A stretch of DNA of 64,000 nt, taken from the NCBI RefSeq assembly GCF_004341625.1, contig NZ_SLZG01000014.1:1-64000 (forward strand), read 5' to 3'. A program made the position numbers and the translations under genes. Source of the DNA: Rhizobium sp. BK376 (GTDB taxonomy: Bacteria; Pseudomonadota; Alphaproteobacteria; Rhizobiales; Rhizobiaceae). A model generated the notes under the pieces. The model was not told the DNA's origin, ran no database searches, and worked only from the letters and a program-made list of their open reading frames with translations. Of this stretch, positions 18,647 to 27,075 are shown in pieces; position 1 is the stretch's first letter; each line of letters begins with the position of its first letter.

Positions 18647-18671
18647 AACTTGCAGCCCTGATTTAAGTTCC
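18647..18671 (-). promoter_or_regulatory. Near-consensus EcfG-type promoter upstream of treY
   Basis: Read on the minus strand: GGAAC (18671-18667), a 16-base spacer, then AGTT (18650-18647). The consensus -10 is CGTT, so one base differs. It lies about 150 bases upstream of the treY ATG, in the gap after the cyclic-nucleotide-binding gene. The rest of that gap holds a GC-rich hairpin at 18694-18706 without a T-run. Confidence 0.45.
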
Positions 18672-18721
18672 CTGCGGCAAGGGACACAGAGATGGGCGCG
18701 ACGCCCTTGGGCAGCCAAAAT

Positions 18722-19198
18722 TCAGTGGGTCGAAACCGGCTGAAGTTGCGATTGGCGGCTGCGGGCGGCGGTCAATTCGCTGGTGGTGTGGTTCAGCCTG
18801 TCGGCCAAAACGCGCATGATCTCGACCGCCATTTCCGGAAAGTCGCTGAGCAGCTTCAGAAAATGTTCCTTGCTGATACGCAGCGCTTCGAGACGCGAGG
18901 TCGCCTTTACGGTTGCCGTACGTGAGACGTCGCAAAGGATTGCAATCTCGCCGACAATGGAATTCACCTCGACGTCAGCGACCTTGATCTGGCCGGCCGG
19001 ACTGTCGACTAAAATATCCGCTGTGCCGGTAAGGATCACATAAGCAGCGTCGGCCATGTCGCCCTGATGGAACAACGTCTGACCGGACTGATAGGTAACG
19101 CGATCGGAGGTGAAGGCCAAAAGTTTGAGCTTTGCCGGTGCAATGCGGGCAAAGATCGGCACCCGCTTCAGCATTTCAACTTCATCTTTCAGAAGCAT
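18722..19198 (-). CDS. Stand-alone cyclic-nucleotide-binding domain protein
   Basis: A protein of 158 residues that is almost entirely one cNMP-binding (CAP_ED) domain. The phosphate-binding cassette GEIAILCDVSRTA (83-95) keeps the glutamate (E84) and arginine (R93) that hold the ribose and cyclic phosphate, so binding of cAMP or cGMP is likely. No HTH domain follows; the C-terminus is a short helix and a Gln/Ser tail, so it is not a Crp-type transcription factor. It lies 39 bases after the degenerate ABC protein on the same strand and is probably co-transcribed, suggesting that it reports the nucleotide level to that membrane protein. The partner role is inference. Confidence 0.85.
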   Translation of the reverse strand: MLLKDEVEMLKRVPIFARIAPAKLKLLAFTSDRVTYQSGQTLFHQGDMADAAYVILTGTADILVDSPAGQIKVADVEVNSIVGEIAILCDVSRTATVKATSRLEALRISKEHFLKLLSDFPEMAVEIMRVLADRLNHTTSELTAARSRQSQLQPVSTH

Positions 19199-19237
19199 AG
19201 ACGTTCAAACCCCCAGTTTACGCGCTCTTCTAGATTA

Positions 19238-21952
19238 TTACGATAACAGTTCTTTGAACATACCGTTCTTCTCTAAAAGATCGTTGCTTGTGCCGCTTTC
19301 GACCAGGGCCCCATGATCGAAAACGAGAACGCGCTCGAAGAGTTCCGCCAAGGTCGGATTGGAGAGAACCCAAATGACCGCCGGCTTGTAGTCGTCCCCG
19401 TGCAGATCGTTCAGAACGGTACGCACGATCTGGTCCTGAAAGCGGTGATCGAGGCCAAGCAGTGGACGATTGAAAACCATGTAGTCCGCGCGCTTCAGCA
19501 AGGCGCGGGCAAGATTGAGCTTTTGCCGTTGGACGATCGTCAGCCGCTTGCCGCCCGAGCCGACATCGAAGTCAAGGCCGATGGACAATACGCTATCCTG
19601 CAGCCCAAGCCGATCGAACAGATCGCGCATGATGGAATGAATTCGCTCCGGCGCATCCGCCTGCTGATGAGCGATCCTTCCGAAAAGCACGTTATCCATC
19701 AATGTTGCCGACGCGATGAAGCGTTCGGGATCGTAGCGCTCTATGACAGCATTGAGATCGGCGGGGATATGTTCATGGAATTCGGCGCGCGCTGCGACGA
19801 TCTTTGCCATCAATGCGTCGGTTAGCAGGCCGAAGCGATGCCGGGGTTCGATATAGGAAAAACTCAGGCGGATGATCGCCGCGCGTTCTTCGGGCGTTGC
19901 CACCTCGAAACCGCGGCCGTTGAGCTTCTGCAACAGCGCCTGATAGTCCGGAATATCGTCAGCCGTCATGAATGTCAGTTGCTGGAAGAACGGATGGTCC
20001 GGCGGCAGATCGTTGAACAGTTCCACCGTGTTCTCGGCGATCTCAAGACCCATCGTATAGAGCTCGACGTCGAGCCCCGTCTTCTTGAAGAGTGCCTGAA
20101 AATAGGGATGGGCTGCCAATTTCCTGTTGGTCATCAGCGGCCGCTTGAGCGTCCCGAACAGAAGGTTTTCGCCGACCGTTGCCTGCGGATTGTAGGCCGT
20201 GAACTCGAAAGGCACGACGAGCCCGTCAAGATCTTCCTCCTTCAGCTTCTCCAACAAAGCATGACGCAGTTCGACGATGCGGTCCGTCATATCAGCGTGA
20301 GCAATCGTATCCACGGAGGAGCGTAGCGCCATGTCGAAAATGTCTTGCGACATCAACACTGCATCGAGAACCGGGCGAATGACGGTATAGATATCATCCG
20401 GGCCGGTTGCGCCGGCCGACTGATAATCAACCCAGTCACTCTTCAGATCGAGTTCGGGATTGGCGGCCCTACGCGCCTCCGCCATGGCCCATTTGAAGCG
20501 CGTTGCCTCCGCTCCTTCGTATTCATAAGGCTTCAGCGGTGCGTGCTTGAGGCCATAGAGAATATTGTCGCGCAGCGTGCCGTGGAAGAAATAGGTATCG
20601 GCGGAAGCATAGGCAATCCGCCGGCCGGCCACAGCCTCCGGCATCTCCAACACATCACGGCCATCGATCGCGACGCGGCCGGTATCCGGCCAGACCAATC
20701 TGGCGAAGGCTTCCGCAAGATACTCGCCGCCGCTCCCACTTTCGCCGACGATCGCCACGCTCTCGCCCGGGTTCATTTCCAAGGAGACATGGTCCAGAAC
20801 GCGAGCGCCGGTATCGTCGGAAACAGTCAGGTTTACCACCGTCAGCGGGTGCTTCAGATGCGGAGCCGGCTCCGACGAAACGCACTGGATGGCCGGATCG
20901 ATCAACCGATCGACACTGAACTGCTCGACCACCTGATTGTATTTGACCTGCACGTCCTGGCGCGACTGATCCCAGTCGATCAATTCCTTCAACGGACCGG
21001 GTAGATCCTTATAGGCGTTGATGACGGCGACGAGCTGACCGATATCGAGCCTGCCCTGAAGCGCAAGAAAACCACCGATGGAATAGAACAGGAACGGCGT
21101 CACCTGGGCGAGGAAGTTGTTGATGAACTTGACCAGGAACTTCCACTGGTAGAGGTCGTAGCGGATCTTGAAGATCAGCCCGAGACGCGCCGCAATATCG
21201 GCCCGCTCGAAATTCGAGGTATCATTGCCGTGGATAGTCCCAATACCGTCGACGATTTCGCCGACGCGACCGGAAAGCTCACGCGCGGTCAACTGCCGCT
21301 GCCGGCCGAGATCAAGGAGGCGCCTGCGCATGCGTGGGATGACAATAGCCTGAACCGCGACAATCCCCGCAGCGATCATACCGAGCCAGAAATTCTGCAT
21401 GATGATGAAGACGAGGGCGGTGACCGCTTGCCCGCCAAGAAGCGCAGGCTGGACGAAGGCGTCGCCGGTGAAGCCGCCCATCGGCTCCACTTCATCCTTG
21501 ATCATCGTGGCGATCTCGGCAGCCTTGACCCGCTTGAAATGCGCCGGCGGGAAACGCAGCACGCGATCGACCAGCTCAAAGCGGATGCGACGAAGCATGC
21601 GCTCGCCAAGCCGGCCCTTGTAGGTGTTGATGTAAAGCTTGAAGAGACCGTTCAGGACCACCAGCGCCAGAAAGACCAGGCTGAGAGCAATCAGCATCTG
21701 GAAGCGTGTGAGCTGCAGGCCGTGGAAGACCTCGACATGGCCAAACAGCGGCAAGTCGTAGGCGATGTGCATGAAGGTCTGGGTGGCGCCCCTGGTCTCG
21801 AATCCCTTGCCCTGGATAGGGCCGTTGACGATCTGCTTCGGCAGATCGAAGGACAGGAAATAAGGCACCATCGACGCCGCCACGACGAGCAGAATCCAGA
21901 TCTGCTCCAGGCGGGTATTTGACCAGATATAGCGTGCTAGGCTTTTTTCCAT
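19238..21952 (-). CDS. ABC-exporter-like membrane protein with degenerate, expanded nucleotide-binding domain
   Basis: A protein of 904 residues. An exporter-type six-helix membrane domain (about 1-335) is followed by an ABC-like domain that has lost its catalytic motifs. The Walker A reads GESGSGGE (403-410), with Gly and Glu in place of Lys and Ser/Thr. The Q-loop glutamine is absent (IAYASADTYFF). Walker B reads YMVFNRP (824-830), with Asn and Arg in place of Asp and Glu. The H-loop histidine is Asn (LSNPT, N865). A signature-like GSGGKRLTIVQRQ remains (798-810). About 260 extra residues lie between Q-loop and signature, and the motif TLRDNILYG recurs there as TVGENLLFG (592-600) and TLMDNVLFG (750-758). 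It cannot hydrolyse ATP in the usual way. It probably pairs with the downstream cyclic-nucleotide-binding protein; the cargo is unknown. Confidence 0.82.
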   Translation of the reverse strand: MEKSLARYIWSNTRLEQIWILLVVAASMVPYFLSFDLPKQIVNGPIQGKGFETRGATQTFMHIAYDLPLFGHVEVFHGLQLTRFQMLIALSLVFLALVVLNGLFKLYINTYKGRLGERMLRRIRFELVDRVLRFPPAHFKRVKAAEIATMIKDEVEPMGGFTGDAFVQPALLGGQAVTALVFIIMQNFWLGMIAAGIVAVQAIVIPRMRRRLLDLGRQRQLTARELSGRVGEIVDGIGTIHGNDTSNFERADIAARLGLIFKIRYDLYQWKFLVKFINNFLAQVTPFLFYSIGGFLALQGRLDIGQLVAVINAYKDLPGPLKELIDWDQSRQDVQVKYNQVVEQFSVDRLIDPAIQCVSSEPAPHLKHPLTVVNLTVSDDTGARVLDHVSLEMNPGESVAIVGESGSGGEYLAEAFARLVWPDTGRVAIDGRDVLEMPEAVAGRRIAYASADTYFFHGTLRDNILYGLKHAPLKPYEYEGAEATRFKWAMAEARRAANPELDLKSDWVDYQSAGATGPDDIYTVIRPVLDAVLMSQDIFDMALRSSVDTIAHADMTDRIVELRHALLEKLKEEDLDGLVVPFEFTAYNPQATVGENLLFGTLKRPLMTNRKLAAHPYFQALFKKTGLDVELYTMGLEIAENTVELFNDLPPDHPFFQQLTFMTADDIPDYQALLQKLNGRGFEVATPEERAAIIRLSFSYIEPRHRFGLLTDALMAKIVAARAEFHEHIPADLNAVIERYDPERFIASATLMDNVLFGRIAHQQADAPERIHSIMRDLFDRLGLQDSVLSIGLDFDVGSGGKRLTIVQRQKLNLARALLKRADYMVFNRPLLGLDHRFQDQIVRTVLNDLHGDDYKPAVIWVLSNPTLAELFERVLVFDHGALVESGTSNDLLEKNGMFKELLS

Positions 21953-22101
21953 TGCAGATCACATACTTCCATAGTCGGCGGTCCGCACGGCTCGGTGTCT
22001 GAAGAACGTCGTAAAAATGTAAAGGAGGTTCATCGCAGGTACGTGCCCCCTACCGCGGGAAACGAGAAAGGGCGATTGTCTGCCCGACCGATCCCGATTC
22101 C

Positions 22102-22145
22102 CTGAGATCTCAGTTTATATCACAACCTCCTGCAAAACGAGGAGG
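22102..22145. promoter_or_regulatory. Palindrome and hairpin in the gap between glycosyltransferase and ABC-like genes
   Basis: A perfect 12-bp palindrome CTGAGATCTCAG (22102-22113) and a hairpin CCTCCT / AGGAGG with an 8-base loop (22126-22131 and 22140-22145) lie in the 224-base gap. There is no T-run in either direction, so this is not a classical terminator. It may be an operator or structured leader for the ABC-like gene. Confidence 0.3.
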
Positions 22146-22176
22146 GATTGATCTTATAGGATAATTCGCAAGAATC

Positions 22177-23307
22177 TCAAACAGCGGTACGGATTATATG
22201 CGACGTTCGCTCCGAACCTTTCAAGTCCAGACCGTGGCCGGAGGGTTTCGGCTTTGCGAGCGCTTTTTCAACGGCGCTACAAAGCAGCTCGACGGTCAGT
22301 CCTGCCTCGGGCAACGCGATTGCGAGGCCCATTCTCTCCAGCCGTTCAGCGCGAACTGACTGCTCGGTTTCACCGCCTGATGTAAAGGGCACGAGAATGG
22401 AACGGCAGCCGGTGATCAAGAGATCGCAGACCGTATTGTAGCCCGCCTGCGAAATCGACAATTCAGCGCCGCGGAGCAGGGAAGGGAAATCCTTGCGGAA
22501 ACGGACGAGGCTGACATTTGTCGGCGCCTCGGCGCCCAATGCTACGAAATCGGCCTCTGGCAGGTTGGGGCCGGTGATCAGGCACCAGCTTTGCCTGGTT
22601 CCAATGATCCGCGCAGCTTCGAGCGATGTGCGGATCAGGTCGCGCCCGACAGCGCCCCCGCCTGCAGAAACCACTATGTCGAATAGCTCGGTCGGCTCGG
22701 GCGGCAGGGGAGGAGCGACCAGCCCGGTATAGCTGATACGGTCCGAGATCCGTTCGGTCAGCGGAAATGTTTCCTCCAGACGGACGAATGTCGGATCGCC
22801 ATGGACGAGAATGCCGTCGAAATGATCTCTCAGGAGCGACACGGTCTCTTCGTCACGCCCCGGCTTTTTCTGTTGCTGCAGGATGTCACGAACCGATGTG
22901 AGCAGCTTTGGTCTGGGCGAGGTGGAGGCAATTGCATCGAGAAGCGGAAGCAGCTCGAAACGCATCTGCCGCCTTCCGAACGGAAAGGCCTCGATGATGA
23001 CGACATCCGGGGCCGCCGTGCGGAAGGCGTCAAGCAAGAGGTCGCGACGCGCAGCAAGGAAGCGCTCGTCGACCGCATTGCTCTTCTCGTCGGCAAGACC
23101 CGAAAAGCCGGCGCTGCTTGCGACGACGGCGGGTAGCATCACTGACGTGACATCCGACCCTGGAAAACCGGGAACCGGAATGCCGCCGGTGACGATTGTC
23201 ACGTTGCAGCCATCCTTTGCCATGGCGCTGGCAATGCGGCTCGCGCGGGCAATATGACCTATTCCGAGGAGATGCTGGACATAGAAGAAGACACGAGGGC
23301 CGGTCAT
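22177..23307 (-). CDS. MurG-like GT-B glycosyltransferase (first of two)
   Basis: A protein of 376 residues starting at the ATG at 23307, which overlaps the stop of the upstream gene as ATGA. The N-terminal Rossmann-like domain begins with GIGHIARASRIA, the glycine/His/Arg loop that in MurG-type enzymes contacts acceptor and donor phosphate. The C-terminal domain has the donor-site stretch SQAGYNTVCDLL and then VPFTSGGETEQ. It resembles GT28-type transferases and is not true MurG, since no cell-wall genes surround it and the acceptor domain differs. No membrane helix. It is the third gene of a glycosyltransferase run; sugar and acceptor cannot be read from sequence. Confidence 0.75.
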   Translation of the reverse strand: MTGPRVFFYVQHLLGIGHIARASRIASAMAKDGCNVTIVTGGIPVPGFPGSDVTSVMLPAVVASSAGFSGLADEKSNAVDERFLAARRDLLLDAFRTAAPDVVIIEAFPFGRRQMRFELLPLLDAIASTSPRPKLLTSVRDILQQQKKPGRDEETVSLLRDHFDGILVHGDPTFVRLEETFPLTERISDRISYTGLVAPPLPPEPTELFDIVVSAGGGAVGRDLIRTSLEAARIIGTRQSWCLITGPNLPEADFVALGAEAPTNVSLVRFRKDFPSLLRGAELSISQAGYNTVCDLLITGCRSILVPFTSGGETEQSVRAERLERMGLAIALPEAGLTVELLCSAVEKALAKPKPSGHGLDLKGSERTSHIIRTAV

Positions 23308-24569
23308 GCGGATTTCTGCCATCCTTCTTCTTTCTGCCACTCCTCTTCGAAAAGGCGCGTGAGCTGGCGGATGCTGGCGTGGTGGTCGAAATGCTCGCGC
23401 ACCCGCCGTTCCGCGGCCTTGCCGAGTTGCCTGCGCAGCTCCGGATTTCGGATCGCCTCCTCAATTGCCTTTGCGAGGGCGGCAGGTTCCTCCGGCGGCA
23501 CGACCAGGCCATTCTCACGGTCGGTCAACAACTCGGGCACGCCCGACACCGAAGTGGAGATGCAGGGCAGCCCCTGGCTCGACGCTTCGACAAGAACATT
23601 CGGCAATCCGTCGCGATCGCCATCGGAGGCGACGCGACAGGCAAGCGCGAAAAGATCGGCTGTGCGATAGCGGGCAAGCACGTCCTTCTGCGCCATGGCG
23701 CCATTCCAGGTAATACGGTTCCCGACACCGAGCTTCTCGGCCAGCGCCTTGAGTTTCGGCAGCTCATCGCCGCCGCCGATATGCTCGAAACTCCAGGCAA
23801 TATCCTTGGGCAGAAGCGCCAGCGCGCGCAGGAGCACGTCATAGCCTTTCTTCTCGACAGCCCGGCCGACGCTCAGTAGCCGGACGGGATCGGAAGATTG
23901 AGAACCGTCCCGGTCCGAATGTTCTCCCGAAAACGGTCCGAAGCGCGCGAGATCGAGACCATGGTAGCTCAGGTGCACCTGGCTCTTCATCGGCGTCAGT
24001 TCCCGCATATGCTCAAAGCCGCTGCGCGTGCAGGTAACCGTCCAGCGCGCATCGGCAAGTTTCTCGGAAATCTCCCAGTCCGGTGATGTCCAGATGTCCT
24101 TAGCATGCGCCGAGCAGGTCCAGGGGATGCCCGTCATGATGCTGGCATAGTAGGTGACCGATGCGGGCGTATGGATAAAGTGCGCATGCAGCCATTCGCC
24201 GCCGTCGGGCCACTCGTGCGCAAGGACCAATGCCTGGCCGAGGCGCCGTACGCGGTTTGGCGTGAGATCGCGTTTGAGGTCGGTCCAGAAACGCTTGATG
24301 AGCGGCTTGAAGCCGGGCTTGGAGAGGCCGGCGAAGAGGGCTCGCAGGACGCGCAGCGGCTCCTCGTAGAGATATTCCGGCAGGTAGACCACCCGAGCCT
24401 TGATTTCATCATGGACGGGATGACGCTTTTTGTCGGTCGGTCGGCGCATCGAAACCAGAGTGAGATCGAAGCCGGCCTGTTCCAGCCCGAGCAATTCCTG
24501 TGCGATGAAAGTCTCCGACAGCCTGGGATAGCCCTTCAGGACGACCAGGAGTTTTTTGCGGATAGCCAA
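23304..24569 (-). CDS. GT4-family glycosyltransferase
   Basis: A protein of 421 residues with the two-domain GT-B fold. It begins with KGYPRLSETFIAQELLGL, typical of exopolysaccharide-type GT4 enzymes. The C-terminal donor-binding domain has VGRAVEKKGYDVLLRAL and an EASSQGLPCISTSVSGVPE segment carrying the conserved E-x7-E-like nucleotide-sugar site. It is cytoplasmic, perhaps membrane-associated. It sits 11 bases after one MurG-like gene and overlaps the next by four bases, so the three transferases are almost certainly made together and may act in sequence on one acceptor. Confidence 0.85.
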   Translation of the reverse strand: MAIRKKLLVVLKGYPRLSETFIAQELLGLEQAGFDLTLVSMRRPTDKKRHPVHDEIKARVVYLPEYLYEEPLRVLRALFAGLSKPGFKPLIKRFWTDLKRDLTPNRVRRLGQALVLAHEWPDGGEWLHAHFIHTPASVTYYASIMTGIPWTCSAHAKDIWTSPDWEISEKLADARWTVTCTRSGFEHMRELTPMKSQVHLSYHGLDLARFGPFSGEHSDRDGSQSSDPVRLLSVGRAVEKKGYDVLLRALALLPKDIAWSFEHIGGGDELPKLKALAEKLGVGNRITWNGAMAQKDVLARYRTADLFALACRVASDGDRDGLPNVLVEASSQGLPCISTSVSGVPELLTDRENGLVVPPEEPAALAKAIEEAIRNPELRRQLGKAAERRVREHFDHHASIRQLTRLFEEEWQKEEGWQKSA

Positions 24570-24580
24570 AGTAGGAAATC

Positions 24581-25798
24581 CTATTCCGCAACCGCAGTAA
24601 GCGGCGGATAGTTATCGCGACGATCCAGCCAGTCGCCGACAGTCCGCGAAATATGGACAAGCCCCTCCAGCTGCATCTCCGACGTGCCGCTTGCCGAAGG
24701 TGGCTCACGGTTTACGAGCTTCTTCAGCGCTTCCGCCAGGCGGCTGGGATCGGCGGATTCTTCCGGCAGCAACATGTCGATCAGGCCGAGTTCGCTGGCG
24801 CGCTGCGCGCGGATCAACTGTTCCTCGCGCGGCCGCGTGCGCGGAATAATCAGCGCCGGCTTGTCGAAAGAGAGGATCTCGCAATAGGTGTTATATCCAC
24901 CCATGGCCACGACCGCCTTGGCGCCGGCGATCAGTTCCTCCATCTTGTTGTCGAATTCTATGACCTCGAGACAGGCGATCTTGCTGCTGCGCTCCAAAAG
25001 CTCAGCGCGCTCGCGAGCCGGCATGTAGGGGCCAAGCACGATCAGAGTCCGGCACTGAAGCGTGGTGTCGTGCTCGTAAGCGCCGACGACATCGCGAACG
25101 AGATCGGCACCGTCGCCGCCGCCGCCCGTCGTTACCAGGATATAGTCCTCGTCAGGCACATGTTCGGATTTGGTACCCAGCCGCGAAACGCTGCGTTGAA
25201 GGAAGCCTACAAAATCCATTTTTCTTCTGACACCGGCAGGTACGTCCAGGCCGACGAGCGGATCATAGAAATCCGGCGGGCCATAAACCCAGACCGCATC
25301 GTAGAATTGATCGATCTTCTGCAACGCGTTGTTCTTTTTCCATTCGACATCAAGGAGATGCGGCGCGTCCATGACGTCGCGCATGCCGAGCACGAGCGTC
25401 GTGCCGCGCGCCTTCAGATATTGCAGGGTCTCCTCGACCTCGCCCTTGAGCCCCATGGGCTCCTTGTCGACGATGAAGATATCCGGCTGAAACGTCTCTG
25501 CTGTGTGGCGGATGATCGACTGGCGCATCTTCAGCGTTTCCTGAAGATCCACGTGGCTCGCCATTGACGTATATTCGCCGTCTCTGAGCTTGATGACGCT
25601 CGGCACCTTCACGAAATCGACACGAGCACGATAATCAAATGCGCCCGCAATCGTTGCGCCCGAAATGATCAGTACATTGAGGCCACGATAGTCTTCGACC
25701 AGTGAATGGGCGATCGTCCGGCAGCGGCGCAAGTGTCCGAGACCGAATGTGTCGTGGCTGTACATGAGGATACGAGCATCTTCTACACGCCGCGTCAT
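24581..25798 (-). CDS. MurG-like GT-B glycosyltransferase (second of two)
   Basis: A protein of 405 residues. The start at 25798 is chosen because GAGG lies 8 bases before this ATG; an ATG 11 codons upstream has no such site. The first domain opens with SHDTFGLGHLRRCRTIAHSL, the counterpart of the GIGHIARASRIA loop in the other MurG-like gene. The C-terminal domain has AMGGYNTYCEILSFDKPALI, matching AGYNTVCDLL of its partner. The two are clearly related but diverged, which suggests a duplication with different specificities. The gene follows the ABC permease by 101 bases on the same strand. Confidence 0.75.
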   Translation of the reverse strand: MTRRVEDARILMYSHDTFGLGHLRRCRTIAHSLVEDYRGLNVLIISGATIAGAFDYRARVDFVKVPSVIKLRDGEYTSMASHVDLQETLKMRQSIIRHTAETFQPDIFIVDKEPMGLKGEVEETLQYLKARGTTLVLGMRDVMDAPHLLDVEWKKNNALQKIDQFYDAVWVYGPPDFYDPLVGLDVPAGVRRKMDFVGFLQRSVSRLGTKSEHVPDEDYILVTTGGGGDGADLVRDVVGAYEHDTTLQCRTLIVLGPYMPARERAELLERSSKIACLEVIEFDNKMEELIAGAKAVVAMGGYNTYCEILSFDKPALIIPRTRPREEQLIRAQRASELGLIDMLLPEESADPSRLAEALKKLVNREPPSASGTSEMQLEGLVHISRTVGDWLDRRDNYPPLTAVAE

Positions 25799-25899
25799 GG
25801 GCAAAACCTCAAGAATGGAAGTCATTTTCACGGAGGAACCGCAAAAGGCATCTGCAACCGCTACCTGAACAACTATGCGTCAGGGAAGCGATTCCCAGT

Positions 25900-27075
25900 C
25901 TATTTGTAGGGATCGGCGGCATCACGCAAGCCATCTCCTAGAAAGTTGAATGCCAGGATCACAAGGATTACCGGAATCATGGGAAATAGCAGCCAGGGAT
26001 AGAAGGCAATAACGCTGACGTTTTTTGCCTCCGTGAGCAGAATTCCCCAGCTGGTGATCGGTGGACGCAAGCCGAGACCAAGGAAGCTCAGAGCCGTTTC
26101 GCCAAGGATCATGCCTGGGATGGAAATGGTTGCCGTTGCAATCAAATGCGACATGAAGCCGGGAATGAGGTGGCGACCGATGATGCGCTGAGCTTTCGCG
26201 CCCATAAGCTGCGCTGCCAGAACGTAGTCCTCCTCGCGCAGCGAGAGAAGCTTGGATCGCACCGCTCGTGCCAGACCCGTCCAGTCGAGGATACCGAGAA
26301 TGATCGTGATGCCGAAATAAACGAGGATCGGGCTCCAGGTAACCGGCATGATGGCTGCAAGCGCCATCCAGAGCGGAAGGCTCGGCAATGACTGCAAGAC
26401 CTCGATGACGCGCTGGACGAGAAGATCAAACACACCGCCGTGGTAACCTGCAAACCCGCCGATGACGATGCCGAGAACAAAGCTGATAGCGATGCCAATC
26501 AGGCCGATCGTCAGCGAGATTCTTGCGCCGTAAATAATGCGAGACAGGACGTCGCGCCCAAGCCTGTCTGTTCCGAGCAAGAACATCTGGCCGCCGACGG
26601 CCGGGCAAACCAGGTGGAGATTGGACGGTATCAATCCCCAGAAACGATAGGAATCACCACGGCAGAAGAATCGGATCGGCTGCACGTCGTTTGGTCGATC
26701 CGTGTAGCTGCGGCGCAATGTTTCGATATCCAGCGTCATTTGCCGGCCGTAGACAAAAGGACCGATGAACTGGCCATCGTGGAAGAAATGGACCTGTTGG
26801 GGCGGAGAATGGATGTATTCGACATTGCGCGTATGCAGACCGTAAGGCGCAAGAAATTCGGAAATCAGGATCGTGCAATATAGTAGCAGCAGGAAGATGC
26901 CCGAAACGACCGCGAGCCGATGCTGTTTGAATTTCCACCACATCAGCCGCTTCTGCGACGCAAGATGATAGCGTGCCTGACCGGCCGACATCGCTTCGAA
27001 CTGCAGTGGATCGAACGGCGCGGTCGAGACGTAATGTTCCAGTGGTGCGCCGGGCTGTGGCAAGGAGAGGGTCAT
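25900..27075 (-). CDS. Oligopeptide-type ABC transporter permease (DppC/YejE-like)
   Basis: A protein of 391 residues with an N-terminal cytoplasmic stretch, a first membrane helix near residue 55, a long periplasmic loop of about 100 residues and five more helices. The binding-protein-dependent permease segment includes GTDRLGRDVLSRIIYGARISL and an EAA-type loop near AAQLMGAKAQRIIGRHLIP. The long loop resembles YejE-type and DppC-type permeases. Its ATG overlaps the stop of the partner permease as ATGA. It should form the membrane channel with the 27072-28070 product. Confidence 0.88.
   Translation of the reverse strand: MTLSLPQPGAPLEHYVSTAPFDPLQFEAMSAGQARYHLASQKRLMWWKFKQHRLAVVSGIFLLLLYCTILISEFLAPYGLHTRNVEYIHSPPQQVHFFHDGQFIGPFVYGRQMTLDIETLRRSYTDRPNDVQPIRFFCRGDSYRFWGLIPSNLHLVCPAVGGQMFLLGTDRLGRDVLSRIIYGARISLTIGLIGIAISFVLGIVIGGFAGYHGGVFDLLVQRVIEVLQSLPSLPLWMALAAIMPVTWSPILVYFGITIILGILDWTGLARAVRSKLLSLREEDYVLAAQLMGAKAQRIIGRHLIPGFMSHLIATATISIPGMILGETALSFLGLGLRPPITSWGILLTEAKNVSVIAFYPWLLFPMIPVILVILAFNFLGDGLRDAADPYK

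Noticed and set aside
18722..19198. Crp/Fnr transcription factor
   Set aside because: The protein ends soon after the nucleotide-binding domain and has no helix-turn-helix.
22177..25798. Calling the GT28-type genes murG
   Set aside because: Only the loop motifs are shared; there are no peptidoglycan genes nearby and two copies exist.
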